DNA of 32,911 nucleotides from Ignavibacteria bacterium (GTDB taxonomy: Bacteria; Bacteroidota; Ignavibacteria; Tepidaquicellales; OLB5). A program made the translations under genes and the position numbers. This document shows positions 1 to 5,819 of the stretch, piece after piece (position 1 is the stretch's first letter; each line of letters starts with the position of its first letter). The DNA is taken from assembly GCA_030835025.1 (NCBI GenBank), contig JAUQWS010000054.1, positions 1 to 32,911 of the forward strand, in the 5' to 3' direction. The notes below the pieces were generated by a model that saw only the letters and a program-made list of their open reading frames with translations, was not told the DNA's origin and ran no database searches.

Positions 1-17
1 AATTACACAATAAAATA

Positions 18-47
18 AGCTCCGAAAACAAGGCTGTAACCGGAGTT
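18..47 (+). other. Hairpin in the lat upstream region
   Basis: The arms AGCTCCG (18-24) and CGGAGTT (41-47) pair over seven positions with one G-T wobble. They lie just ahead of the lat ribosome binding site. No T-run follows, so it is not a standard terminator. It may be a 5' leader hairpin or the end of an unseen upstream gene. Confidence 0.3.
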
Positions 48-74
48 TGAAAATGAAAGGAGTGACGGATAACA

Positions 75-1439
75 ATGGATAACGTAATAACAAAAACTAT
101 GATGACTTCAAGGATAAGCCGGGAAAATGCTGTACACCCTAACGCTGTTATGGATACCCTTAGGAATTATATTCACGTTGACGGATATGATGTGGTGATG
201 GATCTCAGGAAGTCGCAGGGAGTTTATATATATGAAGCAAGGAACAATAAGCCTTATCTTGATCTATTCTCGTTCGTAGCATCTAACCCGCTCGGGATGA
301 ATCACCCTAAGATGAATAATCCTGAGTTCATTGAATATATAGGCACAATTGCACTTAATAAACCTTCAAACTCCGATATATACTACGCTGAGTTTGCGGA
401 ATTCGTGAAATACTTCTTTGATACTGCTGTCCCAACTTACTTTAAGCATGGTTTCTTTATCGAAGGCGGCTCCCTGGCAGTAGAGAATGCGCTGAAAGCT
501 GCATTTGACTGGAAAGTTCAGAAGAACTTTGCCAAAGGATACAAAGAAGAAAAAGGACACCAGGTAATTCATTTCAGGCAGGCATTTCACGGCAGAAGCG
601 GTTATACTATGTCGCTTACAAATACCGATCCTGCAAAGACCGCACTCTATCCAAAATTCAACTGGCCAAGGATAACAAATCCAAAGGTAACTTATCCGCT
701 AAATGAGAACAATTTAGATGCAGTCATAAAGCTCGAAAAGCAGGCTGTCGCAGAAATTCACAAGGCTATCGCCGATAACAAAGATGATATTGCATGCATT
801 ATTCTTGAACCGATACAGGGTGAAGGCGGCGATAACCACTTCCGCAAGGAATTCTTTGAACAGTTAAGGACTATCTGCGATGAAAATGAAATGCTCCTGA
901 TATTTGATGAAGTTCAGACAGGCGTCGGGATGACCGGCAAATGGTGGGCACACGAGCATTACGTAAGACCCGATATTATTTCATTCGGGAAGAAAACCCA
1001 GGTGTGCGGTGTGCTTGCAACAGACAGAATTGATGATATCCCAAGCAACGTATTCAATACCAACAGCCGGATAAACTCAACCTGGGGCGGCAATATTGTT
1101 GATATGGTACGCTTTAAGAAGTATCTTGAGATAATCAAAGATGAGAACCTCGTCGATAACGCAGCAGTTGTTGGCGAATATTTACTCAACAAGTTGGTTG
1201 ACCTGCAGCAGAAATACCCAGCCACGCTTGGCAATGCAAGAGGTAAAGGATTATTCTGCGCAATAGACCTGCCCAATACCGAAACAAGGGGCAAGGTTGT
1301 GAAGAAGATGTTCGAGAACAATGTTATCATACTTCCTTCGGGAGAGAAGAGTATCCGCTTCCGCCCCGCTATGGTGGTTAAGAATGAGCACATTGATGAA
1401 GCCGTTGAAGTAATCGATAGAGTTGTAAAAGAATTGTAA
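75..1439 (+). CDS. lat: L-lysine 6-aminotransferase (PLP-dependent, class III)
   Basis: This enzyme moves the epsilon-amino group of lysine to 2-oxoglutarate, giving 2-aminoadipate 6-semialdehyde and glutamate; it acts in cytoplasmic lysine breakdown or piperideine-type compound synthesis. The 454-residue protein shows the class III fold-type I layout: a glycine-rich cofactor segment near residues 130-140 (GGSLAVENALK), DEVQTGVG with D278 set to bind the pyridine nitrogen, and SFGKKTQ with K306 as the likely Schiff-base lysine. The SFGKKTQVCG stretch is typical of lysine 6-aminotransferases rather than ornithine or GABA enzymes. AAAGGAG at 56-62 supports the ATG at 75; a second ATG pair at 99 is possible. 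It is alone in its unit and is followed by a terminator. Confidence 0.9.
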   Translation: MDNVITKTMMTSRISRENAVHPNAVMDTLRNYIHVDGYDVVMDLRKSQGVYIYEARNNKPYLDLFSFVASNPLGMNHPKMNNPEFIEYIGTIALNKPSNSDIYYAEFAEFVKYFFDTAVPTYFKHGFFIEGGSLAVENALKAAFDWKVQKNFAKGYKEEKGHQVIHFRQAFHGRSGYTMSLTNTDPAKTALYPKFNWPRITNPKVTYPLNENNLDAVIKLEKQAVAEIHKAIADNKDDIACIILEPIQGEGGDNHFRKEFFEQLRTICDENEMLLIFDEVQTGVGMTGKWWAHEHYVRPDIISFGKKTQVCGVLATDRIDDIPSNVFNTNSRINSTWGGNIVDMVRFKKYLEIIKDENLVDNAAVVGEYLLNKLVDLQQKYPATLGNARGKGLFCAIDLPNTETRGKVVKKMFENNVIILPSGEKSIRFRPAMVVKNEHIDEAVEVIDRVVKEL

Positions 1440-1467
1440 GAAACTATCAGAATAGATTTACATCCAG

Positions 1468-1495
1468 GAGACGCCTCACAGGCGTCTCTTTTTTT
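1468..1495 (+). terminator. Rho-independent terminator of lat
   Basis: Arms GAGACGCC and GGCGTCTC form a perfect 8-bp GC-rich stem around the loop TCACA, followed by a run of T. The stem and most of the loop recur in the terminator at 3401-3428. Confidence 0.93.
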
Positions 1496-1547
1496 ATCCC
1501 CTGGTATTTGGAATGCCAATCAAGCCGATAACTACTATTTTGACAGC

Positions 1548-1681
1548 CCTTTCGGGAAAATCAAACGAAGTTTGCGAAAACATTAAAGCTATTATCGCTG
1601 AATTTGTTTGTCAGAGCGAAGCGAGTTCACAAATTCTTCTACACTTGCTTTAATGTTTGAGCCGTTTGATTTTCCCGAAGG
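1548..1681. repeat. Large imperfect inverted repeat (about 35-42 nt arms)
   Basis: The left arm (1548-1589) and right arm (1647-1681) are reverse complements apart from a small internal gap. Both contain CGGGAAAATCAAACG and AAACATTAAAGC when read in the same orientation. Between them lies a smaller inverted pair, GAATTTGT and ACAAATTC. No protein is encoded here and no transposase is nearby. A relative of the right arm with its flank lies at 3763-3806 (37 of 44 positions match by eye), so this is a dispersed element, possibly MITE- or BIME-like. Confidence 0.75.
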
Positions 1682-1696
1682 TGTCCTTTTCTTTGT

Positions 1697-1726
1697 AACT
1701 TTCTTTTGGACAAGCAAAAGAAAGTT
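1697..1726. repeat. Perfect 12-bp hairpin
   Basis: AACTTTCTTTTG and CAAAAGAAAGTT form a perfect 12-bp stem with the loop GACAAG. It directly follows the large inverted repeat and probably belongs to the same element. The 3' flank is A/G-rich without a T-run, which argues against a terminator. Confidence 0.7.
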
Positions 1727-1800
1727 AAGGAATGAATAAAAATAAATGATTGCTGCAATCAGCTTTTCTACAATCTAATCTGCCAAACGATCACCGAGTA

Positions 1801-1867
1801 GTTGGTTTTATTTATCCCTTTGGGATCACCAACTTTTTCCCCTGTTGTTGGTGTTTTCACCAACAAC
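1801..1867. repeat. Cluster of CACCAAC hairpins
   Basis: Two hairpins lie side by side. The first (1801-1833) pairs GTTGG with CCAAC around TCCC-TTT-GGGA. The second (1844-1867) is a perfect 10-bp stem, GTTGTTGGTG with CACCAACAAC, loop TTTT. A degraded half, CACCAACAAC, follows near 1917-1926, and a further copy is at 3724-3747. The rest of 1868-2050 shows no gene. Confidence 0.65.
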
Positions 1868-2113
1868 CAAGATAGATTTCTTCCCCCGTGGTTCGTGCTA
1901 TTTGTCCCTTAGAAATCACCAACAACTGAGAGAGAGTTCCCGACTGCACCAAGTCAGTTTTGCAACCCCAATTTGGATAATTGGAGAAAGTTAAGTTACT
2001 GTTTCTGTAACATATTTTTACAATTTATTACCCATATCACTCTAAATAAGTATTATATTTATAGTGTTTTGAGGGGAATACCAAAACAATAAACCAAATA
2101 AGGAGCGTTTAAA

Positions 2114-3367
2114 ATGATACCCAATTCTGTGCTTCGGTTTGGGATAAAGGTTATCCTGACGGCAGCAGCCGTCATAATTGTATCGTCAGGATCATCATAT
2201 TCCAATCCCTTTAACTCCCCTGCCCCAGGCATGAACTATGCGGGGCTTCCATCAGCTGAGGATTCTATAGTATTCCAGAATGACAGTGTATTTACCATCG
2301 AAGGAGTTAAGGAAGAGCTTCAAAAGGACGGCGAATGGATAAAAGTAACTAAAGCCGAAATTGACCCTGAAGGCGTTACTGATGGCGGCGATTTTGATAA
2401 CGGAATAAATACCGAATATGTCTGGCGTCCGTATAATATGGAGCCGGGCTGGTCACCCTACACAAACGGGCACTGGCGATATACCAGGTGCGGCTGGATG
2501 TGGGTTTCGCATTACCACTGGGGATGGCGTCCCTATCATTACGGCAGGTGGTGGTGGAGCGATTATTACGGCTGGGTATGGTCACCCGGATTCATCTTCG
2601 CGCCTGCATGGGTTGTGTGGATAATCAATGACGGCTATTGCGGCTGGTATCCTATCTCTCCAAGAGTCCGCTGGCATCACCATCACGGATGGCGCTGCCA
2701 CAAGATGCGTTACCGCACAAGGCACTGGACCTTCTGCGAGAAAAAAAGATTTGCAGACCCGCTTATAACGCCGGGTGTAATTGTTGACCCGATGCACAAT
2801 CCCTCAATAATTAAAACCGGAACATATACCGGGAATGTTAACATCGTGAATGACCAGGTGGTAAATGAGGGTCCAAGCGTTGTTGAGATCGAAAATGTCA
2901 CCGGGACCAAACAGGTGAACGAAGATGTCAGCAAATATAACAATACGAACAGGGTAAAAGAGATCATGGGAACGGGCGATAACGGCCAAAAAGACCCCCG
3001 ATTAAACGATGGAAATGTAGATAACGGCAGGAAAACAGAGTCGTACTCTCCCCCAAATGATAAGAATGATAACGGCTGGAAAGAAACATACACTCCCCCA
3101 AACGATAAGAATGACAACGGAAGTAAGGAAAAATATACTCCGCCAAAAGATAATAGTGATAACGGAAGAAAAGATACGTACACACCTCCGCCAAAGATAG
3201 AAGAGAAAAAGGAAAGCTATAAACAGCCTCCAAAAAATGATAACGGAACGAAGAAGGACTCCTACTCTCCCCCGAAGGATAATAATGATAACGGAAAGAA
3301 AAACGATAACAGCGGAAAGAGTGATAATAAGAGTAATGATAACAGCAAAAACAACGGGAAGAAATAA
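2114..3367 (+). CDS. Secreted Trp/Tyr-rich DUF6600-like protein with a 15-residue tandem repeat
   Basis: The function is unknown. The 417-residue protein begins with a signal peptide (about residues 1-30). Residues 102-183 hold a very Trp- and Tyr-rich module with repeated NGHW, GWMW, WGWRP, HYGRW, GWVWSPG and APAWV elements, the pattern of the DUF6600 family. A His/Arg/Cys-rich stretch follows (about 184-215). From residue 309 the tail is built of 15-residue units of the form [ED]SY[ST]PP[NK]DKNDNGxK, three in exact register (3038-3172) and two or three degenerate to 3301, then an Asn/Lys/Asp/Ser tail. TAAGGAG at 2099-2105 supports the ATG. It stands alone between two near-identical terminators and dispersed repeats. 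It is probably exported; neither lipobox nor sorting domain is visible. Confidence 0.8.
   Translation: MIPNSVLRFGIKVILTAAAVIIVSSGSSYSNPFNSPAPGMNYAGLPSAEDSIVFQNDSVFTIEGVKEELQKDGEWIKVTKAEIDPEGVTDGGDFDNGINTEYVWRPYNMEPGWSPYTNGHWRYTRCGWMWVSHYHWGWRPYHYGRWWWSDYYGWVWSPGFIFAPAWVVWIINDGYCGWYPISPRVRWHHHHGWRCHKMRYRTRHWTFCEKKRFADPLITPGVIVDPMHNPSIIKTGTYTGNVNIVNDQVVNEGPSVVEIENVTGTKQVNEDVSKYNNTNRVKEIMGTGDNGQKDPRLNDGNVDNGRKTESYSPPNDKNDNGWKETYTPPNDKNDNGSKEKYTPPKDNSDNGRKDTYTPPPKIEEKKESYKQPPKNDNGTKKDSYSPPKDNNDNGKKNDNSGKSDNKSNDNSKNNGKK
3038..3301 (+). repeat. In-frame 45-bp tandem repeat inside the DUF6600-like gene
   Basis: Units 3038-3082, 3083-3127 and 3128-3172 each encode 15 residues centred on SY/TY-[ST]PP and DNG. 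Degenerate units follow at 3173-3211, 3212-3256 and 3257-3301. The number of units could vary between strains through slippage. Confidence 0.8.
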
Positions 3368-3400
3368 CCGGCATCACGCTTGATGAAATTTTCTAATTTA

Positions 3401-3428
3401 AAGAGACGCCGCACAGGCGTCTCTTTTT
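3401..3428 (+). terminator. Rho-independent terminator of the DUF6600-like gene
   Basis: Arms AAGAGACGCC and GGCGTCTCTT form a 10-bp stem around the loop GCACA, continuing into a run of T. The core stem is identical to that of the terminator at 1468-1495. Confidence 0.93.
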
Positions 3429-3443
3429 TTTGCAGACTCGTCA

Positions 3444-3501
3444 TTCCGGACTCGTTTCGGAATCTGGTTCTCGACTTTTAGACCCTGAAACAAGTTCAGG
3501 G
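3444..3501. repeat. Paired REP-like hairpins
   Basis: TTCCGGA and TTCGGAA (3444-3462, loop CTCGT) and, in opposite orientation, CCCTGAA and TTCAGGG (3483-3501, loop ACAAG) make two similar small hairpins 20 bp apart. Read on matching strands both have a GAACTYGTTTC-like core. The head-to-head pairing resembles REP/BIME elements. It abuts the truncated gene end that follows. Confidence 0.6.
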
Positions 3502-3652
3502 CAAACTTGTCGAAACGATAATCAACTCCGAACTCACCGCAGGGATGTATGAAGCTGATTTCAACGCTTCAAAACTCGCAAGCGGAATGTATTTCTACAC
3601 TCTCCGCTCAGGTGATTTTGTTGAATCCAGAAGGATGGTCCTGATTAAATAA
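3491..3652 (+). pseudogene. Orphan 3' end of a type IX-secreted protein (C-terminal sorting domain)
   Basis: Read in one frame to the TAA at 3650-3652, the sequence encodes about 53 residues containing KLVETIINSELTAG, MYEADFNASKLASG, MYFYTLRSG and the end ESRRMVLIK. This is the hallmark of the Por secretion (type IX) C-terminal sorting domain: the beta-rich LxxGxYxxxFxAxxLxSGxYFYxL pattern and the terminal KMVLLK-like motif. A stop in the same frame at 3479-3481, plus the REP-like repeat, cuts off anything upstream, so no start codon or passenger domain remains. It is a gene relic, not a functional gene. The reading is by eye but the motif match is strong. Confidence 0.8.
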
Positions 3653-3723
3653 TGCTGAATACTTGATTGCAAACTACGTTACCGGCAATAACCCTGTGTA
3701 TAAATTCGTCTCAAAAGTCCCTC

Positions 3724-3747
3724 GTTGTTGGTGTTATCACCAACAGC
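3724..3747. repeat. Copy of the CACCAAC hairpin
   Basis: GTTGTTGGTG, TTAT and CACCAACAGC form a 10-bp stem with one wobble. It is almost the same as the hairpin at 1844-1867. Confidence 0.65.
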
Positions 3748-3762
3748 TTAAACAAGATTCAA

Positions 3763-3806
3763 TTTGAACCGTTAGATTCTCCCAAGGGTGTCCTTTTCTA
3801 TGTATC
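3763..3806. repeat. Partial diverged copy of the repeat at 1656-1699
   Basis: By eye 37 of 44 positions match the right arm and flank of the large inverted repeat, including GGTGTCCTTTTCT. The partner arm is missing here, so this copy is truncated. Confidence 0.65.
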
Positions 3807-3831
3807 TGTAATTTCAAAATATCCTTATTTT

Positions 3832-3850
3832 AGTATTAACAATTAATACT
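3832..3850. promoter_or_regulatory. 19-bp perfect palindrome upstream of a lipoprotein gene
   Basis: AGTATTAA and TTAATACT are perfect reverse complements around CAA. The site ends 76 bp before the ATG at 3927. It has the size and symmetry of a repressor operator, but no regulator is identified. Confidence 0.4.
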
Positions 3851-3926
3851 GTACCTGTATGCACCTTTTGCATGAAAACACTCTTAGTCACGAAAGTAAA
3901 ACTGTAAACCCATTCCCCAATCGACC

Positions 3927-4571
3927 ATGAAAACAACAATTGCTGCATTTATATTTGTATTGGCACTCATCACCGGATGCGGTGATGACCCAATATTCGT
4001 CTCTTCTGGCGGCTATCCCGTAAGCGGCACCATCGAAAACTGGCAGCTCGGCAGCAGCATAATGCTTAAAGCATCTGTCATTAATAAATTCAATCAGCAG
4101 CATGTTATAATGGATTCTGCATATATAGCAAGCGACGGAAGCTTTGCCCTCAGACTCCCGTTTCCGCCTGATTATACATTCCAGCCATTTACTTTCCCTG
4201 AAGATACTGCCTGCCAAGTGAATGTTACGGTAACTCCGCAGTATGCAGGAATAACAAGAAACCTGCAAATGAATGTTTGGGATGATACTGTGTGCATCGG
4301 CAGTCTGTACAGAAGCAATTATGTGATGGATTCGCTTGTTGAAGGTCAGTTCTATTCCTGGGTACACTATGTTGATGCGAACATGACCATTTCCGGCAGT
4401 ATGGTCTGCAGATACGGATACTTCGTACAAACCACCAATTATGATTTTTACTCACCAAAAGGCTGGGGCAGGATGATCAGTCACTTTGTCGCTTTATCCG
4501 ATAGCGGGATGACTACTTCAGTTACTGAAATCGAACCCACCGGCGGGAAATGGTTTTTTAGGACTTGGTAA
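3927..4571 (+). CDS. Putative lipoprotein, unknown function
   Basis: I do not recognise a family. The 214-residue protein starts with a lipoprotein signal peptide: Lys after Met, a hydrophobic stretch, then LITGC with C18 as the likely lipidated cysteine followed by GDDP. The remainder is rich in Thr, Ser, Val and aromatic residues and looks like an all-beta extracytoplasmic domain; two more Cys lie in the middle (about residues 93 and 116). There is no clear Shine-Dalgarno before the ATG. The next lipoprotein gene follows 31 bp later, so they may be co-transcribed. An overlapping minus-strand reading frame was rejected because it lacks any such signal. Confidence 0.75.
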   Translation: MKTTIAAFIFVLALITGCGDDPIFVSSGGYPVSGTIENWQLGSSIMLKASVINKFNQQHVIMDSAYIASDGSFALRLPFPPDYTFQPFTFPEDTACQVNVTVTPQYAGITRNLQMNVWDDTVCIGSLYRSNYVMDSLVEGQFYSWVHYVDANMTISGSMVCRYGYFVQTTNYDFYSPKGWGRMISHFVALSDSGMTTSVTEIEPTGGKWFFRTW

Positions 4572-4602
4572 AATAAACATAAGAAAATAATGGAGTGACA
4601 GA

Positions 4603-4965
4603 ATGCATTACAAATCTGTAATTGCCGTTTTGGCAATACTGTTTATTGTTATTGCTTGCGGTAATACAAAAAAGTTTTCAGAAAGCAAGGAAAACACAAA
4701 ACCGCAAGTCACCAAAACAATAAAAGGAAGTGGTACTGAGACACAGAGAATTACACTGAATAAAGGAGCTGCAATTTTTAATTACAGGTATTCAGGGTCC
4801 CACAATTTCGTAATTTGGCTCAAGTACTCAAACGCAAAGGAGCTTGAATTAATTGTAAACAAGATTGGTTCTACAAGTGGCTCTATATCAGTTTACGTGC
4901 CCGAAGATGGAACATACATTTTGGATGTCAAATCAGATGGAAATTGGAGTATAGACATTAAATAG
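4603..4965 (+). CDS. Small putative lipoprotein, beta-rich
   Basis: This 120-residue protein has a lipoprotein signal with IVIAC (C19 as the lipidation site), then a Lys/Glu/Thr-rich linker (about 22-40) and a compact beta domain with GAAIFNYRYSGSHNFVIWL, SGSISVYVPEDGTY and DGNWSIDI. The second half resembles small beta-sandwich domains common in secreted proteins, but no function can be given. GGAG at 4592-4595 supports the ATG. It sits just downstream of another lipoprotein gene and ahead of a long gene-free stretch. Confidence 0.75.
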   Translation: MHYKSVIAVLAILFIVIACGNTKKFSESKENTKPQVTKTIKGSGTETQRITLNKGAAIFNYRYSGSHNFVIWLKYSNAKELELIVNKIGSTSGSISVYVPEDGTYILDVKSDGNWSIDIK

Positions 4966-5001
4966 CCTCAATAGAATTTAGAATTTCTCAATAACCCTTA
5001 A

Positions 5002-5023
5002 CATAGACTCCTTTGAGTCTGTG
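5002..5023 (+). other. 9-bp hairpin after the lipoprotein gene
   Basis: CATAGACTC and GAGTCTGTG pair over nine positions (one wobble) around the loop CTTT. It lies 37 bp after the stop of the small lipoprotein. It could end that transcript, but no T-run follows. Confidence 0.4.
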
Positions 5024-5095
5024 TCTCCGGAGTATTTAATGGTGACTTGATTGCCAAGCTATCGGGGTCTTTGCTATTGGTCAACAACTAATACC

Positions 5096-5125
5096 TTGAT
5101 ATTTGCCAATAACATATTATATTTA
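5096..5125 (+). promoter_or_regulatory. Promoter-like site with no gene immediately downstream
   Basis: TTGATA (5096) and TATATTTA (5118) are separated by 16 bp, close to the other promoter-like sites in this window. The 16-mer TATTATATTTATAGTG at 5115-5130 also occurs at 2051-2066, ahead of the DUF6600-like gene. The next convincing gene (ffh) starts 700 bp away and has its own promoter. Confidence 0.45.
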
Positions 5126-5130
5126 TAGTG

Positions 5131-5147
5131 ATATGCTTATAGCATAT
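5131..5147. promoter_or_regulatory. 17-bp palindrome at the predicted transcription start
   Basis: ATATGCT and AGCATAT are perfect reverse complements around TAT. It begins right after the -10-like element at 5118-5125, so it could be an operator or the first stem of a transcript. Confidence 0.4.
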
Positions 5148-5237
5148 ATCAGCCTGCATCGGGCAAGTTGGAGATTTCATGCTCTTTTAACAATATCGTT
5201 TTGTTTTGTGCTGATTCCTGTGAGTTAGTGGCTGATT

Positions 5238-5296
5238 CTATTTTCAACTCTCACTCGGTCTCCCATTTTCAGTTGAAAATAGTTTACCCACCGAGT
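5238..5296 (+). ncRNA. Possible structured RNA (stem-loop with pseudoknot-like pairing)
   Basis: CTATTTTCAACT (5238-5249) and AGTTGAAAATAG (5271-5282) are a perfect 12-bp stem. Its loop holds ACTCGGT (5253-5259), complementary to ACCGAGT (5290-5296) just downstream. The two pairings together could form a pseudoknot, or they could be alternatives. I recognise no known RNA family. The seven-base linker is short to span a 12-bp stem, so the full stem may not coexist with the second pairing. Confidence 0.35.
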
Positions 5297-5315
5297 ACAC
5301 CCTGTATAAGACCCA

Positions 5316-5582
5316 GTACGCTGCGTACTGAGGATTTCAGCCAGCACTTGCAAGGTGGATTCTTTGATTCTGATCTAAAATCAACAAAAACTTTCCGCCG
5401 CGAGAAAAAAAATGCCAAGTACGCTGCGTACACCACTTAGCTATCTGTTTTTACAACACAGCTGCTTCGCTTCCACGCTACGGACTGGAAATTTCCGCAT
5501 GACAGCACTCTCATTCGGTACCATTTCCGATCCTAAGTTTATGTAAAATCTGCGGAAAGCTCAGAAACTGTACGCTGCGTAC
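5316..5582. repeat. Three copies of the palindrome GTACGCTGCGTAC
   Basis: Exact 13-bp copies lie at 5316-5328 (extended to 17 bp as CAGTACGCTGCGTACTG), 5419-5431 and 5570-5582, within an otherwise gene-free stretch. The short reading frame spanning part of this region has no recognisable protein features. The sites could be protein-binding sites or small hairpins in an RNA. Confidence 0.6.
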
Positions 5583-5623
5583 AATACTGTAAAGCCGCGG
5601 ATTCATTCGGAGAGCCTAAAACC

Positions 5624-5654
5624 TTGATTACTTGTTATTTTTTCGTTATTTTTG
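5624..5654 (+). promoter_or_regulatory. Promoter of the ffh operon
   Basis: TTGATT (5624-5629), a 17-bp spacer and TATTTTTG (5647-5654) match both a sigma70-like promoter and the Bacteroidota TAnnTTTG -7 element. Transcription would start near 5661, giving a leader of about 160 nt. Confidence 0.65.
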
Positions 5655-5780
5655 CAGGTTAATTTCATTCTGTAAGGAATCGCAACCTTTCAGCGGGAAT
5701 CTATTTCGTTGATAGAGGATAGTTGAAAGTTGACAGTGCATTTTGCTGTTGTTTTTTATTTGTTAGATGCTTTTTGTTTA

Positions 5781-5812
5781 TTGATAATTGTAAATTGTTA
5801 ATTGATAATTGT
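5781..5812. repeat. AT-rich direct repeat in the ffh leader
   Basis: TTGATAATTGT occurs at 5781-5791 and 5802-5812, separated by AAATTGTTAA. It ends 7 bp before the GTG start of ffh, and no clear Shine-Dalgarno is visible between. Confidence 0.5.
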
Positions 5813-5819
5813 TATATAG

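Noticed and set aside
1697-1726. Terminator at the perfect 12-bp hairpin
   Set aside because: The 3' side is AAGGAATG rather than a T-run and no gene ends just before it.
1801-1930. CRISPR array from the repeated CACCAAC motif
   Set aside because: Units are hairpins of unequal spacing with poor conservation, no uniform spacers and no cas gene.
3888-4430. Minus-strand frame opposite the first lipoprotein
   Set aside because: No coherent protein features, while the + strand has a lipoprotein signal and lipobox.
5168-5440. A 90-codon reading frame in the gene-free stretch
   Set aside because: It needs a TTG start, has no ribosome site, signal peptide or recognisable domain, and covers the stem-loop and two of the palindromes.
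5130-5640. tmRNA, RNase P RNA or SRP RNA in the ffh upstream region
   Set aside because: None of the conserved core sequences of these RNAs was found by eye.
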